Source: Mycobacterium sp. 852013-50091_SCH5140682 (GTDB taxonomy: Bacteria; Actinomycetota; Actinomycetes; Mycobacteriales; Mycobacteriaceae). From it: a stretch of DNA of 64,000 bases. Numbering within the stretch: the first letter of the stretch is position 1; every line of letters starts with the position of its first letter. Of the stretch, positions 36,954-46,700 are shown in pieces. Location: the NCBI RefSeq assembly GCF_001665685.1, contig NZ_LZTB01000009.1, positions 30,794 through 94,793 of the forward strand, in the 5' to 3' direction. Below the pieces are notes generated by a model that had not been told where the DNA came from, did no database searches, and saw nothing but the letters and a program-made list of their open reading frames with translations. A program made the position numbers and the translations under genes.

Positions 36954-38288
36954 ATGCCAACACTCTCGGGACGCCGGACCGCCGGGGCCGCTGCGACGAC
37001 CCTGACCGCCTGCGCGCTCTTGGCAGCGACAGCGCTGCCCGCGTCCGCCATGACGGTGACGTTCATCCGGCACGGAGAGTCCTACGGCAATGCCACCAAC
37101 AAGATCGACACCTCGGTACCGGGGCCAGATCTGACGCCCAAGGGTGAGGGGCAGGCTGACGCTGTCGCCGCCTACCTCACGTCGCCTGCCTACACCGACA
37201 AGTACGGGCCCGTCGACGCGATCTATGCCTCGACCATGCTCCGCACCCAGCAGACCGCCAAGCCGCTCGCGACCGACTTGAACCTGCCCGTCACCGTGAT
37301 CGGCCATCCGAAGAACACCGACGCCGGCGAGCGCATCGGCGTACAGGAGATCAGCGCGGGCATCTTCGAGGGCCTACCCGAACAGACCGGCATCGGCCGC
37401 ATCGGTTACATCGTCGCGCCTCTGGCGTGGACCCTGGGCCTACAGTTCGTCCCGGTCCCCGGCGGCGAGACCGGCCTGGAATTCAACGAGCGGATGACCA
37501 ACTCGATGAAGCAGATCGAGGCGGACACCCCGGCGGGTGAGAACGGCAATCAGAACGCCGCGGTGTTCTCCCACGGCGCCACCATCATGTTCTGGACCAT
37601 GATGAACGTCGACAATCCGAACCTGCTGTTGATCGTGCAGCACCCGTTGACCAACGGTGACGTCGTGGTGGTGGATGAGAATGCCGACGGCAGCTGGACT
37701 TTGAAGAGCTGGGCGGGCGAAGAGATCGGCCCGGCCAACTACCCGACCCAGATGTTCGTCAATGTCCGCGATCTTGTCGTCGCGCCGCAGAAGGCGGTCT
37801 ACAACATGCGGGTACCGGTTCTGACGCCCGATCCCGCCGCCATCGTCAGTACGGGCGCCCAGGGTGTGCAGGAGGTCGCCAAGGCCGGCGTGAAGTTCGT
37901 GAAGGACTCAATGACCGACACCATCGACGCGATCACGAGCATCCCGAACTCACTGAGCGGACTGTCACCGGCGCCGCAGACATCCACGCTGAACACTGCC
38001 GACCGCACGGTCACCACACCGACCTCGAAGATCCAGAGCGACGTCGCCAAGGTAAAGGCCAATGGCGCAACGAATCTCGCCGACGGCAACAAGGCACTGC
38101 CCGGCGTGCCGAAGTCGATCAACCGCAGTGAGGACCGCGTACGCGAGGCCGTCCAGAACACCTCCGGCCAGGTAGCCTCGTCGGTCCGCAAGCTCAGCGA
38201 CGCGGTCAAGAAGATCACCGGTCAGGCCGGCACGTCCCGGACCACCGGCGAGTCCCCCAAAGCCGGTGGCGAAAAGGACGCTGCCTGA
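36954..38288 (+). CDS. Secreted histidine-phosphatase (phosphoglycerate mutase-like) protein
   Basis: The 444-residue protein has a Sec signal peptide (about 1-27, ending LPASA), then the histidine phosphatase domain (28-260): TVTFIRHGESYGNATN with the catalytic RHG, ASTMLRTQQTAKPLA, VPGGETGLEFNERM and NAAVFSHGATIMFWTMM with the second His. The 150-residue C-terminal tail is Lys/Thr/Ser-rich and probably disordered or cell-wall associated. ATG 36954 is preceded by GGAGA at five bases; an ATG at 36942 is the alternative. The substrate is unknown. Confidence 0.85.
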   Translation: MPTLSGRRTAGAAATTLTACALLAATALPASAMTVTFIRHGESYGNATNKIDTSVPGPDLTPKGEGQADAVAAYLTSPAYTDKYGPVDAIYASTMLRTQQTAKPLATDLNLPVTVIGHPKNTDAGERIGVQEISAGIFEGLPEQTGIGRIGYIVAPLAWTLGLQFVPVPGGETGLEFNERMTNSMKQIEADTPAGENGNQNAAVFSHGATIMFWTMMNVDNPNLLLIVQHPLTNGDVVVVDENADGSWTLKSWAGEEIGPANYPTQMFVNVRDLVVAPQKAVYNMRVPVLTPDPAAIVSTGAQGVQEVAKAGVKFVKDSMTDTIDAITSIPNSLSGLSPAPQTSTLNTADRTVTTPTSKIQSDVAKVKANGATNLADGNKALPGVPKSINRSEDRVREAVQNTSGQVASSVRKLSDAVKKITGQAGTSRTTGESPKAGGEKDAA

Positions 38289-38304
38289 GCGCATTACCCC
38301 GCCC

Positions 38305-38326
38305 CGGGGCCGGGATCCCGACCCCG
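38305..38326 (+). terminator. GC-rich imperfect palindrome after the phosphatase gene
   Basis: Two 11-base arms, CGGGGCCGGGA and TCCCGACCCCG (38305-38326), pair with one mismatch and no loop, 17 bases after the stop. A second perfect 7-bp stem (38348-38354 with 38363-38369) lies downstream. Likely transcript ends. Confidence 0.35.
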
Positions 38327-38438
38327 AGCCCTCGTTCCCGTGGCGTACGCACGACCGCAAACTCGTGCGATCCGGGCGTCAGGACTCGTGGGAAACTGAC
38401 AGCTGACAGTGCTGTTGCACCAGGGCCCGGGGGTGCCG

Positions 38439-39827
38439 ATGAGTGTTCTGGAGGGCTTTCTCTCCACCTGGTCACAGGCGCGTGCAACGTTCGGCCAAGG
38501 TGCACCCCAGACGGGCGAGCCCTTCAAGACCGATGGGCCGCTGAGTCGGGTGCAGGCGCATCTGGCTGCCGCGACGCCAGGATCGTCCTGGTCTGGCACG
38601 GCGTCGGCCACCTACGATGCGGCCAACACCGAGCATCGGGGAAAGGTGGCCGAGTTCGCGAACCTCGACCGCCGGATGAGCGAACAGATCGACCGCGCGG
38701 CACGAGTGGTCGCCGTCGGCCGAAATGATCTGGACGCGGTGCGAATCTGGGTGCTCGACGCCGCCGCCAAGGCTCCGCAGAACGCGGCCGGGCAGCAGAT
38801 GCTGGTGCCGATCGTGCAGCGAGGCCTCAGTGACGTCGCCGATATCGTCAAACGGTCCAACGGCGAGCTGAATTCGATCGCTACGACGATCCGCGGTATC
38901 GGCAACGAATATTCCGCGCTTGGTGACCAGAAGCGCGGCAAGGGCGATCAACCCCAGAATTTCGGCCCGGATGGCAACGGCCCCGAGCCCGACAAGCCCC
39001 CGGAGAACAAGTACGAGAAGGCGCTGCGAGACGCCGGCCTCCTCAACGGCCCGGCCGACGGGTATTACAAGAAGTGGTTGGAGAATGCCGAACGCCGCGG
39101 TGTGCCACCGGAAGTCATCGTCGACATCGCCCGACGCCACCACATCACGCCGGACAGCTTCAAGGTCCTCGACGGCATGGAAGAGGTCAAGGACCCAGAC
39201 GGCAAGTCCTACTTCCTCATGCCCAAGGGCACCAGTGGCGCCGATGCGCGCAAGGCGGCGTTGATGACCTACATCCTCAATTGCGGCACCGACTACGACA
39301 AGGCCGGAAGAAAACCCGGTGTCACCAACGACTTCAAGGAAACGCCGTACTCCGCGGACGAGGTACAGCGGATCATCGACCGGCAGAACGCGAATTCCTG
39401 GAGCTACGACCGAGACGTCGGATTCGTGGACGGCAACGGTGGACGTCTGATGACCACGCCGAACGGCATGTTGATGGGATTGGGCGGCAACCAGTTGCAG
39501 GACATGTACAGCGAGGGCGGTGGATCGACGTGGGGCGACATCTTCATGGTCAACATCGACGATCCGACCGACGCCGCGGATCAACTCCGCAAGATCGTCA
39601 ACTCCGGCGTCGCGTGGTATCCGGGCCCCGACGGTAACGGGTATCCCGGTGCCAACCAACTCGACCTGGATCGACTGCTGCACCACGAGGAACGGCACTC
39701 TCAGCAGTGGGCACGTATGGGCTACCTGGGATTCATCGACGCCTATGTGACCGGAAAGGTCATCGAGATCTTCACCGATCATCCGATGGAGAATGATGCC
39801 GGTCTGCACGACGGGGGGTACCGATGA
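38439..39827 (+). CDS. EspA/EspE-like ESX substrate with C-terminal HExxH metallopeptidase-like domain
   Basis: The 462-residue protein has an N-terminal helical domain (1-165; SVLEGFLSTWSQARATFGQG, then PGSSWSGTASATYDAANTEH), matching the EspA/EspE-type domain of ESX-1-associated substrates, a Pro/Gly/Asp linker (about 170-190) and a distinct C-terminal domain. That domain ends with LLHHEERHSQQWARMGYLG, an HExxH zinc motif (H416-E417-H420), and NDAGLHDGGY preceded by E451, a possible third ligand. This arrangement resembles metallopeptidase-like tips of polymorphic toxins. The following lipoprotein gene overlaps its stop (ATGA). Secretion and catalysis are inferred. Confidence 0.68.
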   Translation: MSVLEGFLSTWSQARATFGQGAPQTGEPFKTDGPLSRVQAHLAAATPGSSWSGTASATYDAANTEHRGKVAEFANLDRRMSEQIDRAARVVAVGRNDLDAVRIWVLDAAAKAPQNAAGQQMLVPIVQRGLSDVADIVKRSNGELNSIATTIRGIGNEYSALGDQKRGKGDQPQNFGPDGNGPEPDKPPENKYEKALRDAGLLNGPADGYYKKWLENAERRGVPPEVIVDIARRHHITPDSFKVLDGMEEVKDPDGKSYFLMPKGTSGADARKAALMTYILNCGTDYDKAGRKPGVTNDFKETPYSADEVQRIIDRQNANSWSYDRDVGFVDGNGGRLMTTPNGMLMGLGGNQLQDMYSEGGGSTWGDIFMVNIDDPTDAADQLRKIVNSGVAWYPGPDGNGYPGANQLDLDRLLHHEERHSQQWARMGYLGFIDAYVTGKVIEIFTDHPMENDAGLHDGGYR

Positions 39828-40804
39828 TTCGACGCGTCAACGTCGTGATCGCACTCGTCATGCTGCTGGTGTCTGTCCTGGTTGCGTGCGACACACACGA
39901 CTGGAAGCACGTCCAGGGCGCTCCGTCGTTGCGCCCGGCCTTCGGCGCCCGGGTGACCGATGGGCAGCTACAAATCTGGATGGGATCGCGATGCGATCAC
40001 GCGCGTGCGGTCAATCTCGAATTCGGGCCGGGCAAGACCTTGGTGCTGTCCGCACCGGAGCATCAATGGACCCCGGTCGACCGACTCACCCTCGGCGGAC
40101 CGTACCCCGGCCTACGCGTCACGCAACCGTTGCCCGACGGATTCGATTGGCGTACCGCAGAAAATTTGACCATCTGGATCAACGGCGACCCGGGCAGCCT
40201 CGGCGCACAGACCGACCTCACCGTCGTCCGTGACGAATCCGCGAAACACCCGGGCGATACCTACTGGTTCCAAGACGTCGGCTGGCTCAACCCCGCGCAG
40301 GTCGCCGCAGCCGATGCCAAGACGTTCCTTGCGCTCTGCACGCCCGACCCGGAGTACAAACCATCAGCCCCGACGGTGTTCGGGGTGCGGGAAACAGATG
40401 GCCTGCTGCGGATCTGGACCGGGTCACCCTGTCCGGGCACCAGAGAGGCCGTGGTCACCTTCGAGCCCAGCGGCATCGAGTTGGTTCTCAACTCGCGCAA
40501 CCCGGTAGGGATCGATTTCCAGCGCTATACGGTCGGGGAACCGCTTGCGGACATGGACATATCCCGGGCACTGCCCACAGATTTCGATTGGACCGGGCAG
40601 CGAGAGTTGCAGCTCAATGTGTCGCGTGCCGATCCCGACACCGGGCCGCAGCGAGCCGATCTCGGCGTCGTGCGCGCGGAATCTGCAAGCCATCCCGAAG
40701 ACACCTACTGGTTCCAGGGCATCGGGTGGCTCAACCCCACGCAGGTCGCCGAACAGGACGGCAAGACCTTCCTGGCAACGTGTACCCGGGACCCGAAAAA
40801 GTAA
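39824..40804 (+). CDS. Internally duplicated lipoprotein paired with the ESX-type protein
   Basis: The 326-residue protein has a signal with lipobox VLVAC (Cys22) and two copies of a roughly 150-residue unit. Landmarks of the units are VTDGQLQIWMGSRC...FDWRTAENL...DTYWFQDVGWLNPAQV and ETDGLLRIWTGSPC...FDWTGQRELQ...DTYWFQGIGWLNPTQV. Each unit ends in a CT(P/R)DP-like motif and has conserved cysteines. No known family was recognised. Its start overlaps the upstream stop, so the two are co-translated. It may be an anchor, chaperone or immunity partner of the upstream protein. Confidence 0.7.
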   Translation: MIRRVNVVIALVMLLVSVLVACDTHDWKHVQGAPSLRPAFGARVTDGQLQIWMGSRCDHARAVNLEFGPGKTLVLSAPEHQWTPVDRLTLGGPYPGLRVTQPLPDGFDWRTAENLTIWINGDPGSLGAQTDLTVVRDESAKHPGDTYWFQDVGWLNPAQVAAADAKTFLALCTPDPEYKPSAPTVFGVRETDGLLRIWTGSPCPGTREAVVTFEPSGIELVLNSRNPVGIDFQRYTVGEPLADMDISRALPTDFDWTGQRELQLNVSRADPDTGPQRADLGVVRAESASHPEDTYWFQGIGWLNPTQVAEQDGKTFLATCTRDPKK

Positions 40805-40874
40805 GGGCGAGCAGACACTCCGGCACCTGACACGCCATTGTGCTGGTACCGCAGTGTCTGTTCGCGAGAAGAGC

Positions 40875-41780
40875 TTAAGCCCCGTAGACCGGAACCGCGG
40901 GACGGGCCTTGGCCAGCAGATCGGAGACCACAGGGCCCAACTCGGCCGGATCCCACTTCGCACCCTTGTCGATCTGCGGCCCGTGCGCCCAGCCCTCGGC
41001 GACGCGGATCTTGCCGCCCTCGACCTCGAACATCTTGCCGGTGACATCCTTTGACTCGGCGCTGCCCAACCACACCACCAGCGGCGAGATGTTCTCCGGC
41101 GCCATCGCATCGAATGCGGCGTCCTGCGTCGCCATCATCTCGGCGAACACCGTCTCGGTCATCCGGGTGCGGGCCGACGGCGCGATGGCGTTCACGGTGA
41201 CGCCGTAGCGCCCCATCTCGGCGGACGCCACGAGGGTCAGCGCCGCGATACCCGCCTTGGCCGCACTGTAATTCGCCTGTCCGACACTGCCCTGCAGGCC
41301 GGCACCGGAACTGGTGTTGATGATGCGGGCGTCAACCATGTTGCCCGCCTTGGACTGAGCGCGCCAATAGGCCGCCGCGTGCTTCATGGTCGCGAAGTGT
41401 CCCTTGAGGTGCACGGCGGTGACGGCGTCGAACTCTTCTTCAGAGGTGTTGGCCAACATGCGGTCCCGCACGATGCCCGCGTTGTTGACGAGGACATCGA
41501 GGCCGCCGAACGCATCGACGGCGGTCTGGATGAGACCCTCGGCCTGCGCCCAGTCTGCGACGTTGGCGCCACTGGTGACGGCTTCACCACCGGCAGCGAC
41601 GATTTCATCGACCACGTGCTGCGCTGCGCTGCCGCCGCCGGCCGGTGACCCGTCGAGGCCGACGCCTATGTCGTTGACCACGACGCGGGCCCCTTCGGCG
41701 GCGAACGCGAGCGCATGTGCACGTCCGATACCGCCGCCGGCGCCCGTCACGATGACCACGCGGCCGTCAAGCAAACCCAT
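40875..41780 (-). CDS. Short-chain dehydrogenase/reductase, Rv3548c type
   Basis: The 301-residue classical SDR has TGAGGGIGRAHALAFAAEG (NAD site), NNAG, and catalytic S-Y-K in NTSSGAGL...NYSAAKAG. The N-terminal VVVNDIGVGLDGSPAGGGSA and C-terminal extension resemble MFE-type 3-hydroxyacyl-CoA dehydrogenases. It is the ortholog of Rv3548c by order, part of the KstR2 regulon used in degradation of the sterol C/D rings. Twelve bases separate it from the next SDR gene upstream on its strand. Confidence 0.88.
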   Translation of the reverse strand: MGLLDGRVVIVTGAGGGIGRAHALAFAAEGARVVVNDIGVGLDGSPAGGGSAAQHVVDEIVAAGGEAVTSGANVADWAQAEGLIQTAVDAFGGLDVLVNNAGIVRDRMLANTSEEEFDAVTAVHLKGHFATMKHAAAYWRAQSKAGNMVDARIINTSSGAGLQGSVGQANYSAAKAGIAALTLVASAEMGRYGVTVNAIAPSARTRMTETVFAEMMATQDAAFDAMAPENISPLVVWLGSAESKDVTGKMFEVEGGKIRVAEGWAHGPQIDKGAKWDPAELGPVVSDLLAKARPAVPVYGA

Positions 41781-41792
41781 TCCTGTTTCTCC

Positions 41793-42572
41793 TTATTTGT
41801 TGGCGCTGGACGCTGCCAGGTACTGCGGTGGCTCGCCGCCACCATGGACTTCGAGAGTCGCCCCGCTGATGTAGGACGCCGCGTCGGACGTCAAGAATGC
41901 TGCGGCCCAACCGATGTCGGCCGGTGTGGCCAGCCGCCCCAGCGGGACGGTGGCGGCCACGGCTGCCACGGATTCGGCGTCGCCGTAGAACAATTCGGAC
42001 TGTTCGGTCTCGACCATGCCGACCACCACCGAGTTCACCCGGACCTTGGGTGCCCACTCGACGGCCAGGGTCGCGGTCAGGTTGTCCACCCCGGCCTTGG
42101 CGGCACCGTAGGCCGCGGTTCCCGGTGTGGGCCTGCGTCCGCTGACACTGGAGATGTTGATGATCGAGCCGCCGCTGTCCTGCTTCTGCATGACCGCGTT
42201 GGCGTGTTGGGAAACCGACAGTGGGCCGAGCAGATTGAGCTCGATGATCTTGGTGCTGAACTTCGCCGACGCGTCGGCGGCAGCCACATAGGGCGATCCG
42301 CCCGCGTTGTTCACCACGACGTCCAGCCGGCCATGTGCGGCGACCACCGCGTCGATCATCGCCTTCACCGAATCGTCGTCCCGGACGTCGCAGCTGTGGA
42401 ACTCGTACGGCAGCCCCTCGACGGCACGGCGCGCGCAGGTCACCACAGTGGCACCCTGACCGGCGAAAACGGCGCTGATTCCGGCGCCGACCCCTCGCAC
42501 TCCACCGGTTACCAGCACCACATTGCCGGTCAGCCCCAAATTGATGGCACCGCCTTCTGGCGTATCTGTCAC
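41793..42572 (-). CDS. Short-chain dehydrogenase/reductase, Rv3549c type
   Basis: The 259-residue SDR has LVTGGVRGVGAGISAVFAGQ, NNAGGSPY, and the SSV...YGAAKAG catalytic residues. It is the ortholog of Rv3549c by order, divergent from echA20. The start is the GTG at 42572: TACGCT at 42584-42579 on the minus strand lies six bases before it and no ribosome site is seen, so the mRNA is probably leaderless. The longer open frame upstream crosses the KstR2 operator and is rejected. Confidence 0.88.
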   Translation of the reverse strand: MTDTPEGGAINLGLTGNVVLVTGGVRGVGAGISAVFAGQGATVVTCARRAVEGLPYEFHSCDVRDDDSVKAMIDAVVAAHGRLDVVVNNAGGSPYVAAADASAKFSTKIIELNLLGPLSVSQHANAVMQKQDSGGSIINISSVSGRRPTPGTAAYGAAKAGVDNLTATLAVEWAPKVRVNSVVVGMVETEQSELFYGDAESVAAVAATVPLGRLATPADIGWAAAFLTSDAASYISGATLEVHGGGEPPQYLAASSANK

Positions 42573-42578
42573 TGTGCT

Positions 42579-42584
42579 AGCGTA
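42579..42584 (-). promoter_or_regulatory. Predicted -10 element (TACGCT) of the leaderless Rv3549c-type gene
   Basis: On the minus strand TACGCT fits TANNNT and ends six bases before the GTG at 42572. It lies next to the KstR2 operator, consistent with repression by promoter occlusion. Confidence 0.5.
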
Positions 42585-42587
42585 CCA

Positions 42588-42601
42588 AGCAAGTGCTTGC
42601 T
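42588..42601. promoter_or_regulatory. KstR2 operator between the SDR and echA20 operons
   Basis: AGCAAGTGCTTGCT matches the KstR2 palindrome AnCAAGnnCTTGnT at every fixed position; symmetry extends one base on each side. KstR2 is a TetR-type repressor released by the CoA ester of the two-ring steroid remnant (HIP-CoA). It should control both divergent operons. Confidence 0.88.
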
Positions 42602-42633
42602 TAGGTAGCGACGACGGAACGATCAGGAAACCA

Positions 42634-43385
42634 ATGACGATCACATCCACCACTGTCGAACCGGGCATCGTCTCGGTCACCGTGAACTACCCACCCGTCA
42701 ACGCCATCCCATCGCGCGGATGGTTCGAGCTGGCCGACGCCATCACGGCGGCGGGCCGGGAGCGCAGCACCCACGTGGTGATCCTGCGGGCCGAGGGCCG
42801 CGGCTTCAACGCCGGCGTCGACATCAAGGAGATGCAGAACACCGAGGGCTTCACGGCGCTCATCGACGCCAACCGCGGCTGCTACGCGGCGTTCAAGGCG
42901 GTCTACGAGTGCGAGGTACCGGTGGTCGCGGCGGTCAACGGATTCTGCGTCGGCGGCGGCATCGGCCTGGTCGGCAACGCCGACGTCATCGTCGCCTCCG
43001 ACGACGCCACGTTCGGCCTGCCCGAGGTGGAACGCGGCGCCCTCGGCGCGGCCACCCACCTGTCGCGCCTGGTGCCGCAGCACATGATGCGGCGGTTGTT
43101 CTTCACCGCCGCCACCGTCGACGCCGAAACCCTGCACCACTTCGGCTCGGTACACGAGGTGGTACCGCGCGCCGACCTCGACGAGGCCGCGCTGCGGGTG
43201 GCGCGCGACATCACCAGCAAGGACACCCGGGTGATCCGGGCCGCCAAGGAAGCGCTGAACTTCATCGACGTGCAGCCGGTCACCGCGAGATACCGCATGG
43301 AACAAGGCTTTACGTTCGAACTCAACCTCTCCGGCGTCTCCGACGAGCACCGTGACGCCTTCGCTGGAACTGACAAGGGGGCGAA

Positions 43386-43389
<4 letters not shown>
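42634..43389 (+). CDS. echA20: EchA20, crotonase-family ring-opening hydrolase
   Basis: The 251-residue crotonase-fold protein has an oxyanion-hole region FNAGVDIKEMQNTEGF and VNGFCVGGGIGLVGNADVIV, with FGLPEVERGALGAATHL. It is the ortholog of Rv3550 by order. In the known pathway EchA20 hydrolytically opens ring D of the steroid remnant, giving COCHEA-CoA for IpdAB. The ATG at 42634 has CAGGA upstream; the longer frame would run through the operator. It overlaps ipdA by four bases. Confidence 0.93.
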
Positions 43390-44269
<880 letters not shown>

Positions 44270-44273
<4 letters not shown>

Positions 44274-45019
44274 TTGCCGTGACCCGCGCCGAGGTGTGCG
44301 CCGTCGCCTGTGCCGAACTGTTCCGGGACGCCGGAGAGATCATGGTCAGCCCGATGACCACCATCGTGTCCATCGGGGCCCGCTTGGCCAGACTTTCGTT
44401 TTCCCCCGACATCCTGCTGACCGACGGCGAGGCCCGGCTCATCGCCGACACGCCTGCCATCGGCGCGGCCGCCACGATCGAGGGCTGGATGCCGTTCGGC
44501 CGGGTCTTCGAGACGCTGGCCTGGGGCAGGCGCCATGTCGTGATGGGCGCCAACCAGATCGACCGCTACGGCAATCAGAACCTGTCCGCGTTCGGCCCGC
44601 TGCAGCATCCGACGCGGCAGATGTTCGGTGTTCGCGGCGCACCGGGCAACAGCATCAACCACGCCACCAGCTACTGGGTGGGCAACCACTCCAAGCGCGT
44701 GTTCTGCGAATCCGTCGACATCGTGTCCGGAATCGGTTGGGACAAGGTCGATGCCGACAATCCCGCGTACCGGTTCGTCAACGTCTACCGCGTGGTGACC
44801 AACCTCGGGGTGTTCGACTTCAACGGCCCCGACCACCAGATGCGCGCGGTGTCGCTGCATCCGGGCGTCGAAGCCCAACAGGTCGCCGACAACACGTCGT
44901 TCGAGGTGCACGGGCTGGACTCCGCCGAGACCACCCGGTTGGCCACCGAGGACGAGCTCACCCTCCTGCGTGAGGTGATCGATCCGAAGTCGTTGCGAGA
45001 CAAAGAGGTCAAGGTCTAG
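44270..45019 (+). CDS. ipdB: IpdB, COCHEA-CoA hydrolase beta subunit
   Basis: The 249-residue CoA-transferase-fold partner of IpdA (MTTIVSIGARLARLSFSPDI; GNQNLSAFGPLQHPTRQMFG; GAPGNSINHATSYWVGNHSK) is the ortholog of Rv3552. GTG start overlaps the ipdA stop (GTGA). Together the pair opens ring C of the two-ring remnant. Confidence 0.94.
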
Positions 45020-45022
45020 CCG

Positions 45023-46093
45023 ATGGGCAAGCTCACAACGCCGCTGACCGAGCTGGTCGGCATCGAACATCCCGTGGTGCAGACCGGTATGGGCTGGGTG
45101 GCCGGGGCCCGGCTGGTCGCGGCCACCTCCAACGCGGGCGGCCTGGGCATCCTGGCGTCGGCGACCATGACGCTCGAGGAACTGCAGACCGCCGTCACCA
45201 AGGTCAAGGCTGCCACCGACAAACCGTTCGGCATCAACATCCGTGCAGACGCCGGCGACGCCAATGCGCGCGTCGACCTCCTGATCCGCGAAGGAGTCAA
45301 AGTCGCCTCCTTCGCCCTGGCACCCAAACCCGACCTGATCGCCAAGCTCAAAGACGCAGGCGTGGTGGTCATCCCGTCGGTCGGCCTGGCCAAACACGCC
45401 AAGAAGGTGGCGGGCTGGGGCGCCGACGCGGTGATCGTGCAAGGCGGCGAGGGCGGCGGCCACACCGGCCCGATCGCCACCACCCTGCTGCTGCCGTCGG
45501 TGCTCGACGCCGTGGCCGACACCGGGATGCCGGTCGTGGCCGCGGGCGGGTTCTTCGACGGGCGGGGGCTGGCCGCGGCCCTGAGCTACGGCGCCGCGGG
45601 TGTTGCGATGGGCACCCGGTTCCTGCTGACCTCCGATTCGACCGTGCCCGACGCCGTCAAGCAGCGCTATCTGCAGGCCGCGCTGGACGGCACCGTAGTG
45701 TCCACCCGGGTCGACGGCATGCCGCACCGCGTGCTACGCACGGGGCTGGTGGAGAAACTCGAAAGCGGTTCTCCGGTGCGCGGTTTCGCCGCGGCGGTCG
45801 GCAATGCGCAGAAGTTCAAGAAGCTTTCGGGTATGACGTGGAAGTCGATGATCAAAGACGGCCTGGCCATGCGGCACGGCAAGGACCTCACCTGGTCCCA
45901 GGTGGTCATGGCGGCCAACACCCCGATGCTGCTGAAAGCCGGTCTGGTGGACGGCAACACCGAGGCAGGCGTGCTGGCCTCCGGTCAGGTCGCGGGCATC
46001 ATCGAGGATCTGCCGTCATGCGCTGACCTGGTGCCCGCGATCGTGGACGAGGCCGTCAAGCACCTGCGGTCCGCGAGCGCCTACATCCAGTAA
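45023..46093 (+). CDS. ipdC: IpdC, flavin-dependent reductase of the steroid C/D-ring pathway
   Basis: The 356-residue TIM-barrel flavoprotein of the nitronate monooxygenase family (HPVVQTGMGWVAGARLVAAT; VIVQGGEGGGHTGPIATTLL; VVAAGGFFDGRGLAAALSYG; GVAMGTRFLLT) is the ortholog of Rv3553 (IpdC). IpdC acts on 5-hydroxy-methylhexahydroindanone propionate CoA-type intermediates before ring opening. It starts three bases after ipdB. Confidence 0.92.
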   Translation: MGKLTTPLTELVGIEHPVVQTGMGWVAGARLVAATSNAGGLGILASATMTLEELQTAVTKVKAATDKPFGINIRADAGDANARVDLLIREGVKVASFALAPKPDLIAKLKDAGVVVIPSVGLAKHAKKVAGWGADAVIVQGGEGGGHTGPIATTLLLPSVLDAVADTGMPVVAAGGFFDGRGLAAALSYGAAGVAMGTRFLLTSDSTVPDAVKQRYLQAALDGTVVSTRVDGMPHRVLRTGLVEKLESGSPVRGFAAAVGNAQKFKKLSGMTWKSMIKDGLAMRHGKDLTWSQVVMAANTPMLLKAGLVDGNTEAGVLASGQVAGIIEDLPSCADLVPAIVDEAVKHLRSASAYIQ

Positions 46094-46108
46094 CTGTTCT
46101 CCGGCGGG

Positions 46109-46609
46109 TCAGGCGACCGCCACCGCAGCCGCGGCGATCGTGGCCAACGCGGCGTCTTCGTCGGCGGTCAACGGCCGCTGCGAATGGGCCCGCACGACCA
46201 GCAGCAAGGCCGCGGTGACCTGCGCGATGGGGTCGGCCGTCCCGGAATCTCTGTCGGGCACAAGGACATCGAGTTCGCCGAGCTCGATCAGTTCGGCGCG
46301 GATTTCCAGGCCCTGCAGCTGCTCGCGCAGCTCGGCGGTGGCCGGGCTCGGGGCGGGCGCCGGGCCGGATTTGAGCCGTCGGCGCACGCCGCGCAGCGGC
46401 CGGACCACCTCGGCGTGCCACTGCGCCACCCGCTCGGTCGCTGCCTGCAGCATGGACGGCGTCAAGGGTCCTCGGGTTCCGACGCGAGCGGCGAACAGCA
46501 GCACGTTCACGTCGAGGCCGAACCGGTCCTGCAACAGCACACACGCGGGCCCGACCCCGTCGCCGCCGTGCACCCGCAGGGCAAAATCTGGTAACTGCAC
46601 GGTGACCAA
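46109..46609 (-). CDS. TIGR02444/DUF2390-like conserved protein
   Basis: The 166-residue, Ala/Leu-rich, mostly helical protein has the short motif GPACVLLQDRFGLDVNVLLF near the N terminus, as in the TIGR02444 family of unknown function, then QWHAEVVRPLRGVRRRLK. The frame opens with TTG; GTG 46600 is a good alternative. It converges on ipdC with 15 bases between and is divergent from the UbiD pair across a 91-base region. No function can be given. Confidence 0.65.
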   Translation of the reverse strand: MVTVQLPDFALRVHGGDGVGPACVLLQDRFGLDVNVLLFAARVGTRGPLTPSMLQAATERVAQWHAEVVRPLRGVRRRLKSGPAPAPSPATAELREQLQGLEIRAELIELGELDVLVPDRDSGTADPIAQVTAALLLVVRAHSQRPLTADEDAALATIAAAAVAVA

Positions 46610-46700
46610 TTGTGCTGTTCGGTAGCCCTACCTGCCTAGTCGTAGTAGACAGTTATTTGCCGTGGCTACGGAAACACCAGATTAAGGATGGCGCCAAGCG

